Assembly (NCBI GenBank): GCA_021813325.1
Contig: JAKALA010000032.1
Span: forward strand, 1-43,577
DNA length: 43,577 nt
Source: a bacterium
GTDB taxonomy: Bacteria > Verrucomicrobiota > Verrucomicrobiia > Limisphaerales > UBA11358
Direction: 5' to 3'
This document shows positions 35,240 through 43,519 of this stretch, one piece after another. A program made the position numbers and the translations under genes. Positions within the stretch are counted from its first letter, which is position 1. Each line of letters starts with the position of its first letter. The notes under the pieces were generated by a model, which saw only the letters and a program-made list of their open reading frames with translations, did not search any database and was not told the DNA's origin.

Positions 35240-35632
35240 TTATTTACCGGCGGGTTTGGCCGCTTTTGGTTTCTTCACGCCGTATTTGGAGCGGCTGACC
35301 CGACGCTTTTCCACCCCGGCGGCATCGAGCGTGCCGCGGACGATGTGATAACGCACACCCGGCAAGTCCTTCACACGACCGCCGCGCACGAGCACGATGG
35401 AGTGCTCCTGCAGGTTGTGGCCTTCATCGGGAATGTAAGCAATGACTTCGTAGCCGTTGGTGAGACGCACCTTGGCGACTTTGCGCATCGCGGAGTTCGG
35501 CTTCTTGGGCGTGCGGGTCATCACTTGGATGCAGACGCCGCGACGAAACGGTGAATTTTCCAAGGCGGGCGACTTGGATTTATAATTAACTCGGTTGCGG
35601 CCCTTGCGGACCAATTGATTGATTGTCGGCAT
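35240..35632 (-). CDS. rpsL: 30S ribosomal protein S12
   Basis: A 130-residue S12 protein of the decoding centre. [12 protein letters not shown] opens it, [19 protein letters not shown] holds the conserved loop (Lys residues at the streptomycin-sensitive positions are retained) and [17 protein letters not shown] the second conserved loop. The C-terminal tail is Lys/Ala-rich ([11 protein letters not shown]). It is the first gene of a two-gene operon with rpsG and has a good promoter 58-85 bp upstream. Confidence 0.98.
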   Translation of the reverse strand: MPTINQLVRKGRNRVNYKSKSPALENSPFRRGVCIQVMTRTPKKPNSAMRKVAKVRLTNGYEVIAYIPDEGHNLQEHSIVLVRGGRVKDLPGVRYHIVRGTLDAAGVEKRRVSRSKYGVKKPKAAKPAGK

Positions 35633-35689
35633 TTGCTTAAAAATCGCTTAAATAATCCACCGCTTCAGTTTTGGAGAAACGGAGCGCGG

Positions 35690-35717
35690 AATATAGCAAA
35701 CCCGCCCGATGTGGCAA
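35690..35717 (-). promoter_or_regulatory. Promoter of rpsL-rpsG (extended -10)
   Basis: Read on the minus strand: -35 TTGCCA (35717-35712), 16-bp spacer, then TGC-TATATT with the -10 at 35695-35690. The TGN before the -10 makes it an extended -10 site. Transcription would start near 35683, giving a leader of about 50 nt before the rpsL ATG. It is the best promoter match in the window and fits a highly expressed operon. Confidence 0.65.
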
Positions 35718-35808
35718 CACTATTTTCAGGCTTTTTGAACAAGACGAACGCGCCAGCCTGCTTTCCGCCTTGAATTTACCCGGCCAAGCCGATAAGAAAA
35801 CCACTTGA

Positions 35809-36624
35809 ATGCGCATCATTTTAACCCTTTGGCTGGCCGGTCTTTGCCTTGCGGCTCAAGCGTTTGACGCTGCCACCGATTACAAATCTGTGCGGGTTGA
35901 GCCGCATGGCAACGTCGTGCGGGTGCGTCTGCCGCTGACTGATGTCACCGGCAAGGTGCGCGTGAAATTTTTGACCACCAATGGCTTAAGCCGCAGCGTC
36001 GCCCCGAGCCAAAGCCCGCTCGGTCCGGGATATTACCTGGAATGGCAAATCGGCTATGACAGCCCCACCACCAACAGTCCCAGTTCCGTCCCGGAAATTC
36101 ATTTTAAGCGCCAGGGCCAAACGAAATTCGGTCATGAACTGGCTAAAATCATTCTCGAATCGATTCGCACCGGTGTCCTTTCCACCAACGACCTGACCTG
36201 GGAGCTTGCCGTTTTGAAGACCATTCCTGCCACGGCTTTTGAGGAAAATCAACCGATGGAGGTTGAAACGTTCACCAATCGCGGAATCGCCGGATTTCAG
36301 CGCTCTGTGCAGCACATTCCTCAGTTCACCAAAACCACGCCGGATGGCTCGGTGCAAATTCAGTTGAAGCAAAAACAACGAGCGGTGGGTTTGCAAGCCA
36401 TGGTCTATGTCTGCCTGCCGCTCGAGAAAGTTTTAGACACGAATGGCGCCGCGCGATCGACCAGTCCCGCCAAGCCGAAAGAAACGGTATTTTACGAATT
36501 CAACCGGCAGAACGCCGCGTTGATCATCGACATCATCCAAGCCTTTGGCATGGCCTCTCAACAGCATAACGAAGACATTCAAAATATCCTCGGCAAGATT
36601 TTGGAAACGGCAGCGAAATCTTAA
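35809..36624 (+). CDS. Exported hypothetical protein
   Basis: A 271-residue exported protein that I do not recognise. MRIILTLWLAGLCLAAQAFDA is a good signal peptide. The mature part is hydrophilic, with beta-rich stretches (YKSVRVEPHGNVVRVRLPLTDVTGKVRVKFLTTNG, YYLEWQIGYDS, GSVQIQLKQKQRAVGLQAMVYVCLPL) and a helical C-terminus (NRQNAALIIDIIQAFGMASQQHNEDIQNILGKILETAA). No catalytic motif, lipobox or membrane helix was seen. It is divergent from rpsL across 176 bp and is followed by a twin-hairpin element. Coding status is supported by the signal peptide and regular composition; function unknown. Confidence 0.65.
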   Translation: MRIILTLWLAGLCLAAQAFDAATDYKSVRVEPHGNVVRVRLPLTDVTGKVRVKFLTTNGLSRSVAPSQSPLGPGYYLEWQIGYDSPTTNSPSSVPEIHFKRQGQTKFGHELAKIILESIRTGVLSTNDLTWELAVLKTIPATAFEENQPMEVETFTNRGIAGFQRSVQHIPQFTKTTPDGSVQIQLKQKQRAVGLQAMVYVCLPLEKVLDTNGAARSTSPAKPKETVFYEFNRQNAALIIDIIQAFGMASQQHNEDIQNILGKILETAAKS

Positions 36625-36647
36625 ACCCGAACTCCGAAGTTGGGGAG

Positions 36648-36689
36648 CGCAGGCCGCTGGCCTGCGGTGTTTGGCGGCCCGCCAAACAC
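36648..36689. repeat. Twin-hairpin palindromic element
   Basis: Two adjoining inverted repeats: CGCAGGCC-GCT-GGCCTGCG (36648-36666, 8-bp stem) and GTGTTTGGCG-GCC-CGCCAAACAC (36667-36689, 10-bp stem). Both have 3-nt loops. There is no T tract, so it is not a standard terminator. It resembles REP-type dispersed palindromes and sits between convergent genes, the usual place for them. Copy number in the genome is unknown. Confidence 0.7.
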
Positions 36690-36836
36690 GGCGTCCAACC
36701 CTTATCTTTACCGAACGAAACGGGGAAATATTGGTTCAACGAGGTTTTCGGGTTAAACTGACGTGGGATGAGCGTTTGCGTGAACCTCAAAAAACACCGA
36801 ATCGTGACGGCCACACGCATTTCCGCCCCGCGTTTG

Positions 36837-38030
36837 TTACTTCTTCCGCCGCCAGCCGGCAATAAACATGCCATTCCCGCCCAAATCTTGGGGCCAGATG
36901 AATTTCGCAGCTGTAGCCGGTTGATGATCAAACGGAATCGCAGGCAAATCCATCGGCTCAAATTCCGCCGCAAACTTGGCGCTAAAATCCGCAACCACCT
37001 CCATTGTTTCCGAACGCGTCAACGTGCAGACGGCAAAAACCAATTTGCCACCCGGTTTCACACTCGGCGCGGCATGAGCCAGCAATTGTTTCTGAATCGC
37101 CGCCAGCTCTGCCACATCCTGCGAAGTCGTGGTCCAGCGCGCATGCGGATTGCGTTGCCAGGTGCCCACGCCGCTGCACGGCGCATCCACGAGAATGCCG
37201 TCAAATTTGGTTTTGGTTGGCAACTTGGCGCCGCCATCCCAAAGGGCGCTACGGAAATTGAAAACCTGGGCGCGGGCAGCGCGGCGCTTGAGCGTTTTCA
37301 ATCGCCATTCCGCGCGATCACTCGCCCAAATGAGTCCCTTGTTCTGCATCAAAGCGGACAGGTGCAAGGTCTTGCCACCTTCCCCCGCGCAGGTGTCCCA
37401 CCACGTTTCCCCCGGCTGCGGCGCGCACAGCCAGCCAACCGCCTGTGACGCGATATCTTGAATCTCAAATTCTCCACTGTGAAATTCCGCGCGCTGAAAC
37501 AAATCCTCCTCGCCTTTGTAATGGATGGCGTCCGGCAGCAAAGTTTTCTCCAGCTTGGCGGCGCCCAATTTCTCACACAACTCCCGGCCTTGCCCCGGTT
37601 TGGCGCGCAACCACAGCTTCGGCTCGGATTGAATGGCCCGCGCCCATGCCGGCGTGATCTCCATTTCTTCCTGCAGCCAATTGGGAGCGACACGCTCCAC
37701 CAGACTCGCATCGGAAAATGAATGGGGATCGGCGGCAAAATTGGCGGCCAATTCGCGCGCTTTGTGGATTTGCTGATTCAATGGCGACTCCAAATCCAGC
37801 CAGCCGCGCCAGCGAAAATAATTGAAGACCGTCTGCGAAACCGCCCGAGCGTCGACCGGCAAAATATCGCGCTCGGCCTTGAGATGCTCGCGTAAAACTT
37901 TGTCGGCCGGATTTTTCGCGTCACATGCGGCGATGATGCGTTCCGGCAGGCCGGGTTGCGAACCGACTCGTGCCGAACGTATGGATTTTCGGTTGGAGAT
38001 GTCGTGCTGAAATGCTGAACGAAATTTCAC
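36837..38030 (-). CDS. rsmB: RsmB/Sun-like rRNA m5C methyltransferase
   Basis: A 397-residue SAM-dependent RNA cytosine-C5 methyltransferase of the NOL1/NOP2/Sun family, most like RsmB (16S rRNA C967). An N-terminal NusB-like helical region has ADKVLREHLKAERDILPVDARAVSQTVFNYFRW. The catalytic part has FEIQDIASQAVGWL, DTCAGEGGKTLHLSALM (SAM loop), GILVDAPCSGVGTWQRNPHARW (motif IV with PC) and VFAVCTLTRSETMEVV (motif VI, where the family usually has TC and here VC; the catalytic Cys is kept). Translation starts at a GTG (38030) one base beyond the stop of the DUF1828/1829 gene, so they are probably co-transcribed. RsmB is the best guess; RsmF or another paralogue is possible. Confidence 0.85.
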   Translation of the reverse strand: MKFRSAFQHDISNRKSIRSARVGSQPGLPERIIAACDAKNPADKVLREHLKAERDILPVDARAVSQTVFNYFRWRGWLDLESPLNQQIHKARELAANFAADPHSFSDASLVERVAPNWLQEEMEITPAWARAIQSEPKLWLRAKPGQGRELCEKLGAAKLEKTLLPDAIHYKGEEDLFQRAEFHSGEFEIQDIASQAVGWLCAPQPGETWWDTCAGEGGKTLHLSALMQNKGLIWASDRAEWRLKTLKRRAARAQVFNFRSALWDGGAKLPTKTKFDGILVDAPCSGVGTWQRNPHARWTTTSQDVAELAAIQKQLLAHAAPSVKPGGKLVFAVCTLTRSETMEVVADFSAKFAAEFEPMDLPAIPFDHQPATAAKFIWPQDLGGNGMFIAGWRRKK

Positions 38031-38031
38031 C

Positions 38032-38805
38032 CTAGTTATTGATCAAAATTGATGCCTCAGCTTCGCGTTTGCTCCAAACGATTGGAAGGATGCCATACAA
38101 ACTTAACGCAGAAAGATGTTCTGCATTAACTGAACCATCTGAATCGTTGATAAAAGCATAGGCGGAAAGATTGCCTTTGCCACGTTCACGTTCAACGTCC
38201 GAAACCATAAACGCCAAACTTGCTGCACGGTCTTTGGTTAGTTGGTTAATAGCTTGAATAACACCTTCAGGCTTGTTGCCGCGCGGAGGGATAGCAAAAT
38301 CAAATTTGTGATCAAAACCACTGTATCCAGCCAGTTTGACATCGCGAAACGGCGCTACATCTTTCGCGCGCAGAAACTTTTCTACATCCTCCTTAAAGAG
38401 TTGAAGCACGGATTCTTCGCCCATTACAAACATGTCGTTCACAGCCATGATGGCCTGAATAAGATTGTGCTTTCTCTGTGGAAAATCTTTAGGCATCGTT
38501 GAAACACAAAGCTCATCATTTTCACTCCGCACGCCAAAACCATGAAGAATAGCTTTCAGGTGCCGCTCTCGTTTTTCAGTATCTAAGAGCAGTGATGAAT
38601 GACGTAAATCATTTAACGTATAACCGTCATCTGTCAGCCAAATCACGCCTCCACGTTTCTCGACATAAATTTCTATCTCATCGTTGTGGCGATCGAGAAA
38701 TGGTGTTGATATCACACAGCTAGACTCCAACTGACCAATACGCAATTCTTCCTTTAGCCACGATAGATAAGCGTTCACAAGTTGTTTGCATTCGATGGTC
38801 GTCAT
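38032..38805 (-). CDS. DUF1828/DUF1829-domain protein
   Basis: A 257-residue soluble protein of unknown function. Residues about 28-70 (SSCVISTPFLDRHNDEIEIYVEKRGG then VIWLTDDGYTLNDLRHS) fit DUF1828. Residues about 150-245 (PFRDVKLAGYSGFDHKFDFAIPP and the following ASLAFMVSDVERERG) fit DUF1829. Conserved Asp, Glu and Lys residues in a FDFxI-type beta strand recall the layout of restriction-like nucleases, but I cannot show an active site. It starts 2 bp after the stop of the DUF6978-type gene. Both are A+T-richer than their neighbours (two 60-bp lines counted by hand gave 27 and 23 G/C), and the pair separates acnA from rsmB. That is a typical mark of an inserted accessory pair (toxin-antitoxin or defence); the role is inference. 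Confidence 0.75.
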   Translation of the reverse strand: MTTIECKQLVNAYLSWLKEELRIGQLESSCVISTPFLDRHNDEIEIYVEKRGGVIWLTDDGYTLNDLRHSSLLLDTEKRERHLKAILHGFGVRSENDELCVSTMPKDFPQRKHNLIQAIMAVNDMFVMGEESVLQLFKEDVEKFLRAKDVAPFRDVKLAGYSGFDHKFDFAIPPRGNKPEGVIQAINQLTKDRAASLAFMVSDVERERGKGNLSAYAFINDSDGSVNAEHLSALSLYGILPIVWSKREAEASILINN

Positions 38806-38807
38806 AA

Positions 38808-39275
38808 TCAGACCGTGGTTTGAATCGCCGGAACGCCATCAACATGACAGAATTTTAGAAAATCTTCCAACCATGACAAACCGTTTGATGTATTTTTGAC
38901 GGTAAAGTCGGAAACGTCGGAAACCAAATAAGCAACGCGGTCTTCAAAACCTTCGCGGTAAAGGTGAAGATGCGGGCAAAGCAGTCTTTCATTAGGACGG
39001 TGTGGCGAATCTGGAGGATTTCTGTGAGCTGGACCATCTAAATCTAGCCGAGCCAATACCACAATTTTTCTAGCCCGCGTTTGATATTTAAGACGCGCAC
39101 GTTTCCGGTTACCTCGTTCAATCGTAAGGATAAACTCCTCGCGGCGGTCGTTTGAAAGCAAGACACACTCGTGATCCATTGGAGTTGTCATGGAAAACTC
39201 CAACGGATCATCACTCTTGAATATTTTTGGCAACGCCAAGAGCGCGTCGGCTTCCGCCTGCGAAAGGGCACTCAT
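38808..39275 (-). CDS. DUF6978-like protein, partner of the DUF1828/1829 gene
   Basis: A 155-residue soluble protein without a known activity. The order of blocks (LSQAEADALLALPKIF, ECVLLSNDRREEFILTIERGNRKRARLKYQTRARKIVVLARLDLDGPAHRNPP, then NERLLCPHLHLYREGFEDRVAYLV and LSWLEDFLKFCHV) fits what I remember of DUF6978, a family often coded next to DUF1828 proteins. The blocks PHLHLYREG and DGPAHRNP hold several His/Asp that could be catalytic or metal-binding. It starts 15 bp after acnA stops and ends 2 bp before the DUF1828/1829 ATG. No Shine-Dalgarno is visible. No transposase, att site or methylase adjoins, so the boundaries of any mobile unit seem to be just these two genes. Confidence 0.72.
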   Translation of the reverse strand: MSALSQAEADALLALPKIFKSDDPLEFSMTTPMDHECVLLSNDRREEFILTIERGNRKRARLKYQTRARKIVVLARLDLDGPAHRNPPDSPHRPNERLLCPHLHLYREGFEDRVAYLVSDVSDFTVKNTSNGLSWLEDFLKFCHVDGVPAIQTTV

Positions 39276-39290
39276 TTTGCTGTCAACAAT

Positions 39291-42044
39291 TTACGCCTTC
39301 GCGACCAACTGGCGCAACACGAAAGGCAGAATGCCACCGTGCTGGTAGTAGTCGATCTCGATGGGCGTATCAATACGGCAGCAGACAGCCACATTTTCCA
39401 CTGTGCCGTCTTTGCGCGTGATCTTGAGCGTCAAATCCTGCTGCGGCTTGATGTTCGCATCAAGTCCCACGATGTCGTAAGTCTCGGTGCCATCGAGCTT
39501 CAGCGATTGCGCGGTAGTGCCATCCTTGAATTGCAGCGGGAGCACGCCCATGCCAACGAGATTGCTGCGATGGATGCGCTCGAAGCTTTGCGCCACGACG
39601 GCTTTCACGCCGAGCAGGTTTGTGCCTTTCGCGGCCCAGTCGCGCGACGAGCCGGTGCCGTATTCCTGGCCGGCAATTACCACGAGCGGCGTGCCGCGCT
39701 TCTGATATTCCATCGAAGCGTCGTAGATCGAAACTTTCTTGCCTTCCGGTTGCAGAATCGTGTCGCCGCCTTCCACCCCGGGAACCATGAGGTTTTTTAT
39801 GCGGACGTTGGCAAACGTGCCACGCGTCATCACACGATCGTTACCACGACGCGAGCCGTAGCTGTTGAAGTCTTCGGGCGCCACGCCGTTATCAATGAGG
39901 TATTTCCCGGCGGGGGTCGTTTTCTTGAACGAGCCGGCGGGCGAAATGTGGTCGGTGGTCACACTGTCGCCGAAAATGCCAAGCGCGCGCGCGCCGGCAA
40001 TCGGCTTGATGCTGCCGGGCGTCATCGAGAAATTCTCGAAGAACGGCGGTTCCTGAATGTAAGTGGACTTGCGGTCCCATTCGTAAACATTGCCGGTGCT
40101 GGAGGAGATTTCGTTCCATTTCGGATTCTGCGCCGCAAAATCCTTGTAGAGCTGGCGAAAAACTTCCGGCTGCAACGCGGACTGCATGAGATCGCGAACG
40201 TCCTTGAGACTCGGCCAGATGTCGCGCAGGTAAACAGGCTTGCCGTCTGTGCCGGTGCCAAGCGCATCATTGGCGAGGTCAATATCCACGCGACCCGCGA
40301 GTGCAAACGCGACGACGAGCGGCGGCGACATCAGGAAGTTCGCCTTGATGTTCTGGTGCACACGCGCCTCAAAATTACGGTTGCCGGAAAGCACCGCGGC
40401 AGCCACCAGATTATTTTTCACCACGGCGTCTTCAATCGGCGCCGCGAGCGGACCGGAATTGCCGATGCACGTGGCGCAACCATAGCCGATGAGGTTGAAA
40501 CCGAGCTGGTCCAAGAACGGCTGGAGACCGGTCTTGTTCAGGTAATCGCTCACCACCCGTGAGCCGGGCGCCAGCGATGCCTTGACAGTGGTATTGACGG
40601 TCAGGCCTTTTTCCACCGCTTTCTTCGCAAGCAAACCAGCCGCCAGCATCACGGTCGGATTGCTGGTGTTGGTGCAACTGGTAATGGAAGCAATGAGCAC
40701 CGAACCGTGACCGATGGCGGATTTCGTGCCATTCATCGACACTTCCGCGCGAACTTTGCCAAGATCTTCAGCCTTCATGCCAAAGCCGTTTTCGGTGACC
40801 GGCTTGGAAAACGTCGTGGTAAATTCATTCTTCAGTTTCGGCAATTCAATGCGGTCCTGCGGGCGTTTGGGGCCGGCCACGCTGGGCAGCACCGTGCCGA
40901 GGTCGAGTTCCAATTCCACTGAATAATTGATGTCGCCTTTCCTCGGAATACCCCACAATCCCTGCGCCTTGTAATAATTTTCGTAGGTTTTGACGGCTTC
41001 CTCGCTGCGGCCGGTGGCGCGGAGATAATTGGCGCACTCCGCGTCAATCGGGAAAAAGCCCATCGTCGCCCCGTATTCCGGCGCCATGTTGGCAATGGTC
41101 GCGCGATCCACGAGCGGCAGCGCCGCCGCGCCGGGACCGAAGAATTCGACAAATTTGCCGACGACCTTGGCTTTGCGGAGCATTTGCGTGACGGTGAGAG
41201 CGACGTCCGTGGCGGTAACGCCTTCGCGAATGGAGCCGGTCATATGCACGCCCACAACGTCCGGCGTGAGGAAATAAACGGGCTGGCCCAACATGCCGGC
41301 CTCGGCTTCGATGCCGCCGACGCCCCAACCGACGATGCCAATGCCGTTGATCATCGTCGTGTGCGAATCGGTGCCGACGAGCGTGTCGGGATAAAAGAGT
41401 GGCTGCGACGCCCCCGTCGCAGAACTGGATGGCGACGAGGCGTCGCCGCCACTACAAAGCACGCCCTTGGCGAGATATTCCAAATTGACCTGATGAATGA
41501 TGCCAATGCCCGGCGGCACTACTTTAAACGTGTCGAACGCCTGCATGCCCCATTTCAAAAACTGGTAGCGCTCGCGGTTCCGGGCGAACTCGAGATCGAG
41601 ATTCTTCTGCATGGCGTCCGGCGTGCCGGCAAAATCCACTTGAACTGAGTGGTCCACAACGAGGTCCACCGGCACCAGCGGCTCAATGAGCTTCGGATTT
41701 TTGCCAAGCTTGTTCACAGCGCTGCGCATGGCGGCCAAATCCACCAACAATGGCACGCCGGTGAAGTCCTGCAAAACGATGCGGGCCACGACAAAGGGAA
41801 TTTCCGCTGTGCGCGTTTCAACCGCTTTCCAATTAGCCAGTTCCTTCACGTTCGCTTCATGAACTTTCTTGCCGTCGCAATTACGCAAAACGGATTCAAG
41901 GACGAGGCGGATGCAAACCGGAAGCTTTGAAATCGGACCGACTCCGGCCTTTTCCAGAGCGGGGAGCGAATAGAATTTCCCGGGCTGTCCGTTGCCCAGT
42001 TCAAAGGTTTGCAGGGTGCCAAACAAATTGTGTGATGTGCTCAT
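39291..42044 (-). CDS. acnA: Aconitate hydratase A
   Basis: A 917-residue AcnA-type aconitase ([4Fe-4S] enzyme isomerising citrate and isocitrate in the TCA cycle). Family blocks: [64 protein letters not shown] (cluster Cys), [14 protein letters not shown] (the two further cluster Cys), [16 protein letters not shown] and [16 protein letters not shown] (swivel-domain substrate loop). Residues 197-216 ([20 protein letters not shown]) are an extra 20-residue, Ser/Ala-rich insertion not found in ordinary AcnA. They are encoded by a palindromic repeat (see 41397-41456) and leave the frame and all catalytic residues intact. A TTGACA lies 62-67 bp upstream of the ATG and a Fur-like palindrome just beyond it. 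The DUF6978-like gene follows 15 bp downstream. Confidence 0.97.
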   Translation of the reverse strand: MSTSHNLFGTLQTFELGNGQPGKFYSLPALEKAGVGPISKLPVCIRLVLESVLRNCDGKKVHEANVKELANWKAVETRTAEIPFVVARIVLQDFTGVPLLVDLAAMRSAVNKLGKNPKLIEPLVPVDLVVDHSVQVDFAGTPDAMQKNLDLEFARNRERYQFLKWGMQAFDTFKVVPPGIGIIHQVNLEYLAKGVLCSGGDASSPSSSATGASQPLFYPDTLVGTDSHTTMINGIGIVGWGVGGIEAEAGMLGQPVYFLTPDVVGVHMTGSIREGVTATDVALTVTQMLRKAKVVGKFVEFFGPGAAALPLVDRATIANMAPEYGATMGFFPIDAECANYLRATGRSEEAVKTYENYYKAQGLWGIPRKGDINYSVELELDLGTVLPSVAGPKRPQDRIELPKLKNEFTTTFSKPVTENGFGMKAEDLGKVRAEVSMNGTKSAIGHGSVLIASITSCTNTSNPTVMLAAGLLAKKAVEKGLTVNTTVKASLAPGSRVVSDYLNKTGLQPFLDQLGFNLIGYGCATCIGNSGPLAAPIEDAVVKNNLVAAAVLSGNRNFEARVHQNIKANFLMSPPLVVAFALAGRVDIDLANDALGTGTDGKPVYLRDIWPSLKDVRDLMQSALQPEVFRQLYKDFAAQNPKWNEISSSTGNVYEWDRKSTYIQEPPFFENFSMTPGSIKPIAGARALGIFGDSVTTDHISPAGSFKKTTPAGKYLIDNGVAPEDFNSYGSRRGNDRVMTRGTFANVRIKNLMVPGVEGGDTILQPEGKKVSIYDASMEYQKRGTPLVVIAGQEYGTGSSRDWAAKGTNLLGVKAVVAQSFERIHRSNLVGMGVLPLQFKDGTTAQSLKLDGTETYDIVGLDANIKPQQDLTLKITRKDGTVENVAVCCRIDTPIEIDYYQHGGILPFVLRQLVAKA
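41397..41456. repeat. 60-bp twin-hairpin palindromic element inserted in frame in acnA
   Basis: Two hairpins: CTGCGACG-CCCC-CGTCGCAG (41403-41422) and GGCGACG-AGG-CGTCGCC (41431-41447), joined by AACTGGAT and bounded by GTGGC (41399-41403) and GCCAC (41448-41452), an outer inverted repeat. The element is exactly 60 bp, or 20 codons, and falls between conserved aconitase residues GVL and FYPDTLVG. The two hairpins share the stem core CGACG/CGTCG. This is the architecture of REP doublets or Rickettsia-type palindromic elements. Confidence 0.85.
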
Positions 42045-42123
42045 TTAATTGGGTGGTTAAATCAACCTTAAATCGCCGCAAGAAAATGAAGATTAGCTGC
42101 CCGACTGTCAAGCGAAGCGCGGG

Positions 42124-42136
42124 GATAATGATTATC
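42124..42136. promoter_or_regulatory. Fur-like palindrome upstream of acnA
   Basis: GATAAT-G-ATTATC is a perfect 6-1-6 inverted repeat, equal to the core of the classical Fur box. It is 79 bp upstream of the acnA ATG and 12 bp beyond a TTGACA (42106-42111 read on the minus strand) that could be the acnA -35; I found no convincing -10. It suggests iron-linked control of aconitase. A short palindrome can arise by chance, so this is a candidate only. Confidence 0.45.
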
Positions 42137-42199
42137 GTGGCAGCGGGCCGCCCCCAATCCAGTCCCGCGTCTTTCCGCCTTATGTCGGCTGCCAGCAAA

Positions 42200-42580
42200 T
42201 CAGTTCACGCCAAGCTGATGTCTGAGGATTTCGCCGACCCGTTTTTCCAAGCGATTCAAGTCCAGCGGCTTGGTGAAGAAATCCTCCGCATTCATTATCG
42301 CCGTGCGTTTGGTAACGCTGCTGCTCAACGCGCTCATGAAAATGATCGGTATCTTTTTGGTGGCCGGCTGACGGCGCAGGATTTCGCATACCGACAATCC
42401 GTCCAAATCCGGCAGCAAAATGTCGAGCAGGATGAGGTTCGGCTTGCCTTCGCGGGCCTGGCTTAGGGCGTGAACGCCATCGTTCGCCACCAGAAACTCG
42501 CAGTGCAAATTCGTCAACCGAAACTTCACCAGTTCAATGAACTCACCCTCATCATCCACTATTAAAATACGCGGCACCAT
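42200..42580 (-). CDS. Single-domain response regulator
   Basis: A 126-residue stand-alone receiver domain (CheY-like). The acidic pair is in ILIVDDEGEF, the phospho-acceptor Asp in LILLDILLPDLDG, the switch Thr/Ser in FMSALSSS and the Lys in FFTKPLD. There is no output domain, so it acts by protein contacts or as a relay step. No histidine kinase adjoins; the hybrid kinase at 14.9-20.2 kb is in the same window but far away. Translation starts at an ATG at 42580. It ends 155 bp upstream of acnA on the same strand, and that gap holds the Fur-like palindrome. Confidence 0.93.
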   Translation of the reverse strand: MVPRILIVDDEGEFIELVKFRLTNLHCEFLVANDGVHALSQAREGKPNLILLDILLPDLDGLSVCEILRRQPATKKIPIIFMSALSSSVTKRTAIMNAEDFFTKPLDLNRLEKRVGEILRHQLGVN

Positions 42581-43036
42581 ATTGAAGGTTAAAATTCGGG
42601 CCCGCCAAAATCAACGACGGCACGGTGACATCGAGGTTACAAAGGGGAAACATCCGTAACATTTAAGCCGCTATCGTTTGGGATTTTGTGCGATTGCATT
42701 GGCAACGCCGCGATTTCGTCTGAAAAACCGCAAAGCCCGTAAAATTTGCCAAGTCACAAAACCCACCATAACCTCAGTGAGAACAAGCGATAAATCATTC
42801 GGCGGGGCGTCCCCGCGAGCCGCTGGGGATCCATGACGCAGACATACATCTGGCGAGCATGGAGATTGATTTCGCAGTTGAATTCCGTGGTGGAGATGTA
42901 ATAACTTCATACGATCATTCGTTGTGGTGTCGCGAGGCACCGGTTTAAGTTGAATGGTTCCGCGGGAAAGTGCTGTTTCACTTTCCCGCCCTGTTCGCCC
43001 AGATGACAACAAAAAACCAAAAGGGCTTAACTGGGA
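42581..43036. other. Non-coding stretch before the attC-like site
   Basis: About 450 bp with no gene I can support; open frames on both strands lack start context and family features. Structures seen: GCGGGG-CGT-CCCCGC near 42803-42817 and a perfect 11-bp hairpin GCGGGAAAGTG-CTGTTT-CACTTTCCCGC at 42962-42989, without a T tail. If the attC-like site is real, the right part of this stretch would be the body of a gene-less or decayed integron cassette. Confidence 0.5.
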
Positions 43037-43142
43037 GTATCACATCGTTGAAGCCACGCCCGGCACGACCTGTTTTACTCGACAGCCACGCCGGCTGATG
43101 TTGACACGTCTATCGGGCTGGCTTAACTCTTGGCCGTTGGGC
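43037..43142 (+). other. Integron attC-like recombination site
   Basis: The right end reads GGCTTAACTC-TTGGCC-GTTGGGC: an L' box and the R' core GTTRRRY (43136-43142), with the spacing of known attC sites. The left arm TTGAAGCCACGCCCG (43048-43062) pairs with CGGGCTGGCTTAA (43114-43126) over 13 bp, leaving G (near 43050) and C57 bulged. Unpaired bases on one arm are typical of attC. The R'' core would be near 43037-43043 (GTATCAC) and fits RYYYAAC only 5 of 7. No integrase gene is in the window. Confidence 0.5.
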
Positions 43143-43220
43143 GTCACTTGTATTTCTTAAATTTCGTAAACCATCAAATTGTCCAAAACAAGAAACCACA
43201 TCTCGAACAAATAATTCCAA

Positions 43221-43406
43221 ATGAAAAACTTCGCACTCCTCACATTCTTTATCACCGTATCACTCTTTGCCGTCGCCTTTATCGTGAGTCGGTATCGAAC
43301 AGCCAATCCTTTGCAACGCCGCCAGATTGTTTTTGGTGCGGTTGGCGCTTTTGTCGTCGCCACAGGGTTGTTTTGCGTGTTCGCACTGAGCCATGCGGCT
43401 AGGTAG
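43221..43406 (+). CDS. Small two-helix membrane protein (cassette-like)
   Basis: A 61-residue hydrophobic protein of unknown function: MKNFALLTFFITVSLFAVAFIVSRYR, a short basic loop (TANPLQRRQ), then IVFGAVGAFVVATGLFCVFALSHAAR, giving two membrane helices with a probable hairpin topology and the positive loop inside. It begins 78 bp after the GTTGGGC core and is followed 27 bp after its stop by GCCTAAC, the layout of a single-gene integron cassette. Its A+T-rich leader differs from the surrounding genes. Small membrane proteins are common cassette products, but nothing shows a function. Confidence 0.55.
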   Translation: MKNFALLTFFITVSLFAVAFIVSRYRTANPLQRRQIVFGAVGAFVVATGLFCVFALSHAAR

Positions 43407-43433
43407 CTTGATTTATTGATCTACGCACATGAC

Positions 43434-43519
43434 GCCTAACAGCGCTGGAGCCAATGGCAAGCTCCCCTAAAATTGAGCCAGGAGTTATGAGCGTTGCTGG
43501 CGGCGCTTCGCGCCGTCAG
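43434..43519 (+). other. Possible second, partial attC-like site with hairpins
   Basis: GCCTAAC (43434-43440) matches the RYYYAAC core and can pair with the GTTGGGC at 43136-43142 with one T-G wobble, as expected for the two ends of one cassette. It is followed by GGAGC...GCTCC (43447-43465) and CTGGCGGCGC-TTC-GCGCCGTCAG (43497-43519, 10-bp stem with one wobble). I cannot identify an L'/R' pair before the window ends at 43577. Confidence 0.3.

Noticed and set aside
42803-42817. GCGGGG-CGT-CCCCGC hairpin as a terminator
   Set aside because: Only 6 bp, no T run and no gene ending nearby.
42671-43160. Open frames on both strands in the 42.6-43.2 kb stretch
   Set aside because: Composition and start context are poor and they cross strong hairpins; more likely non-coding.
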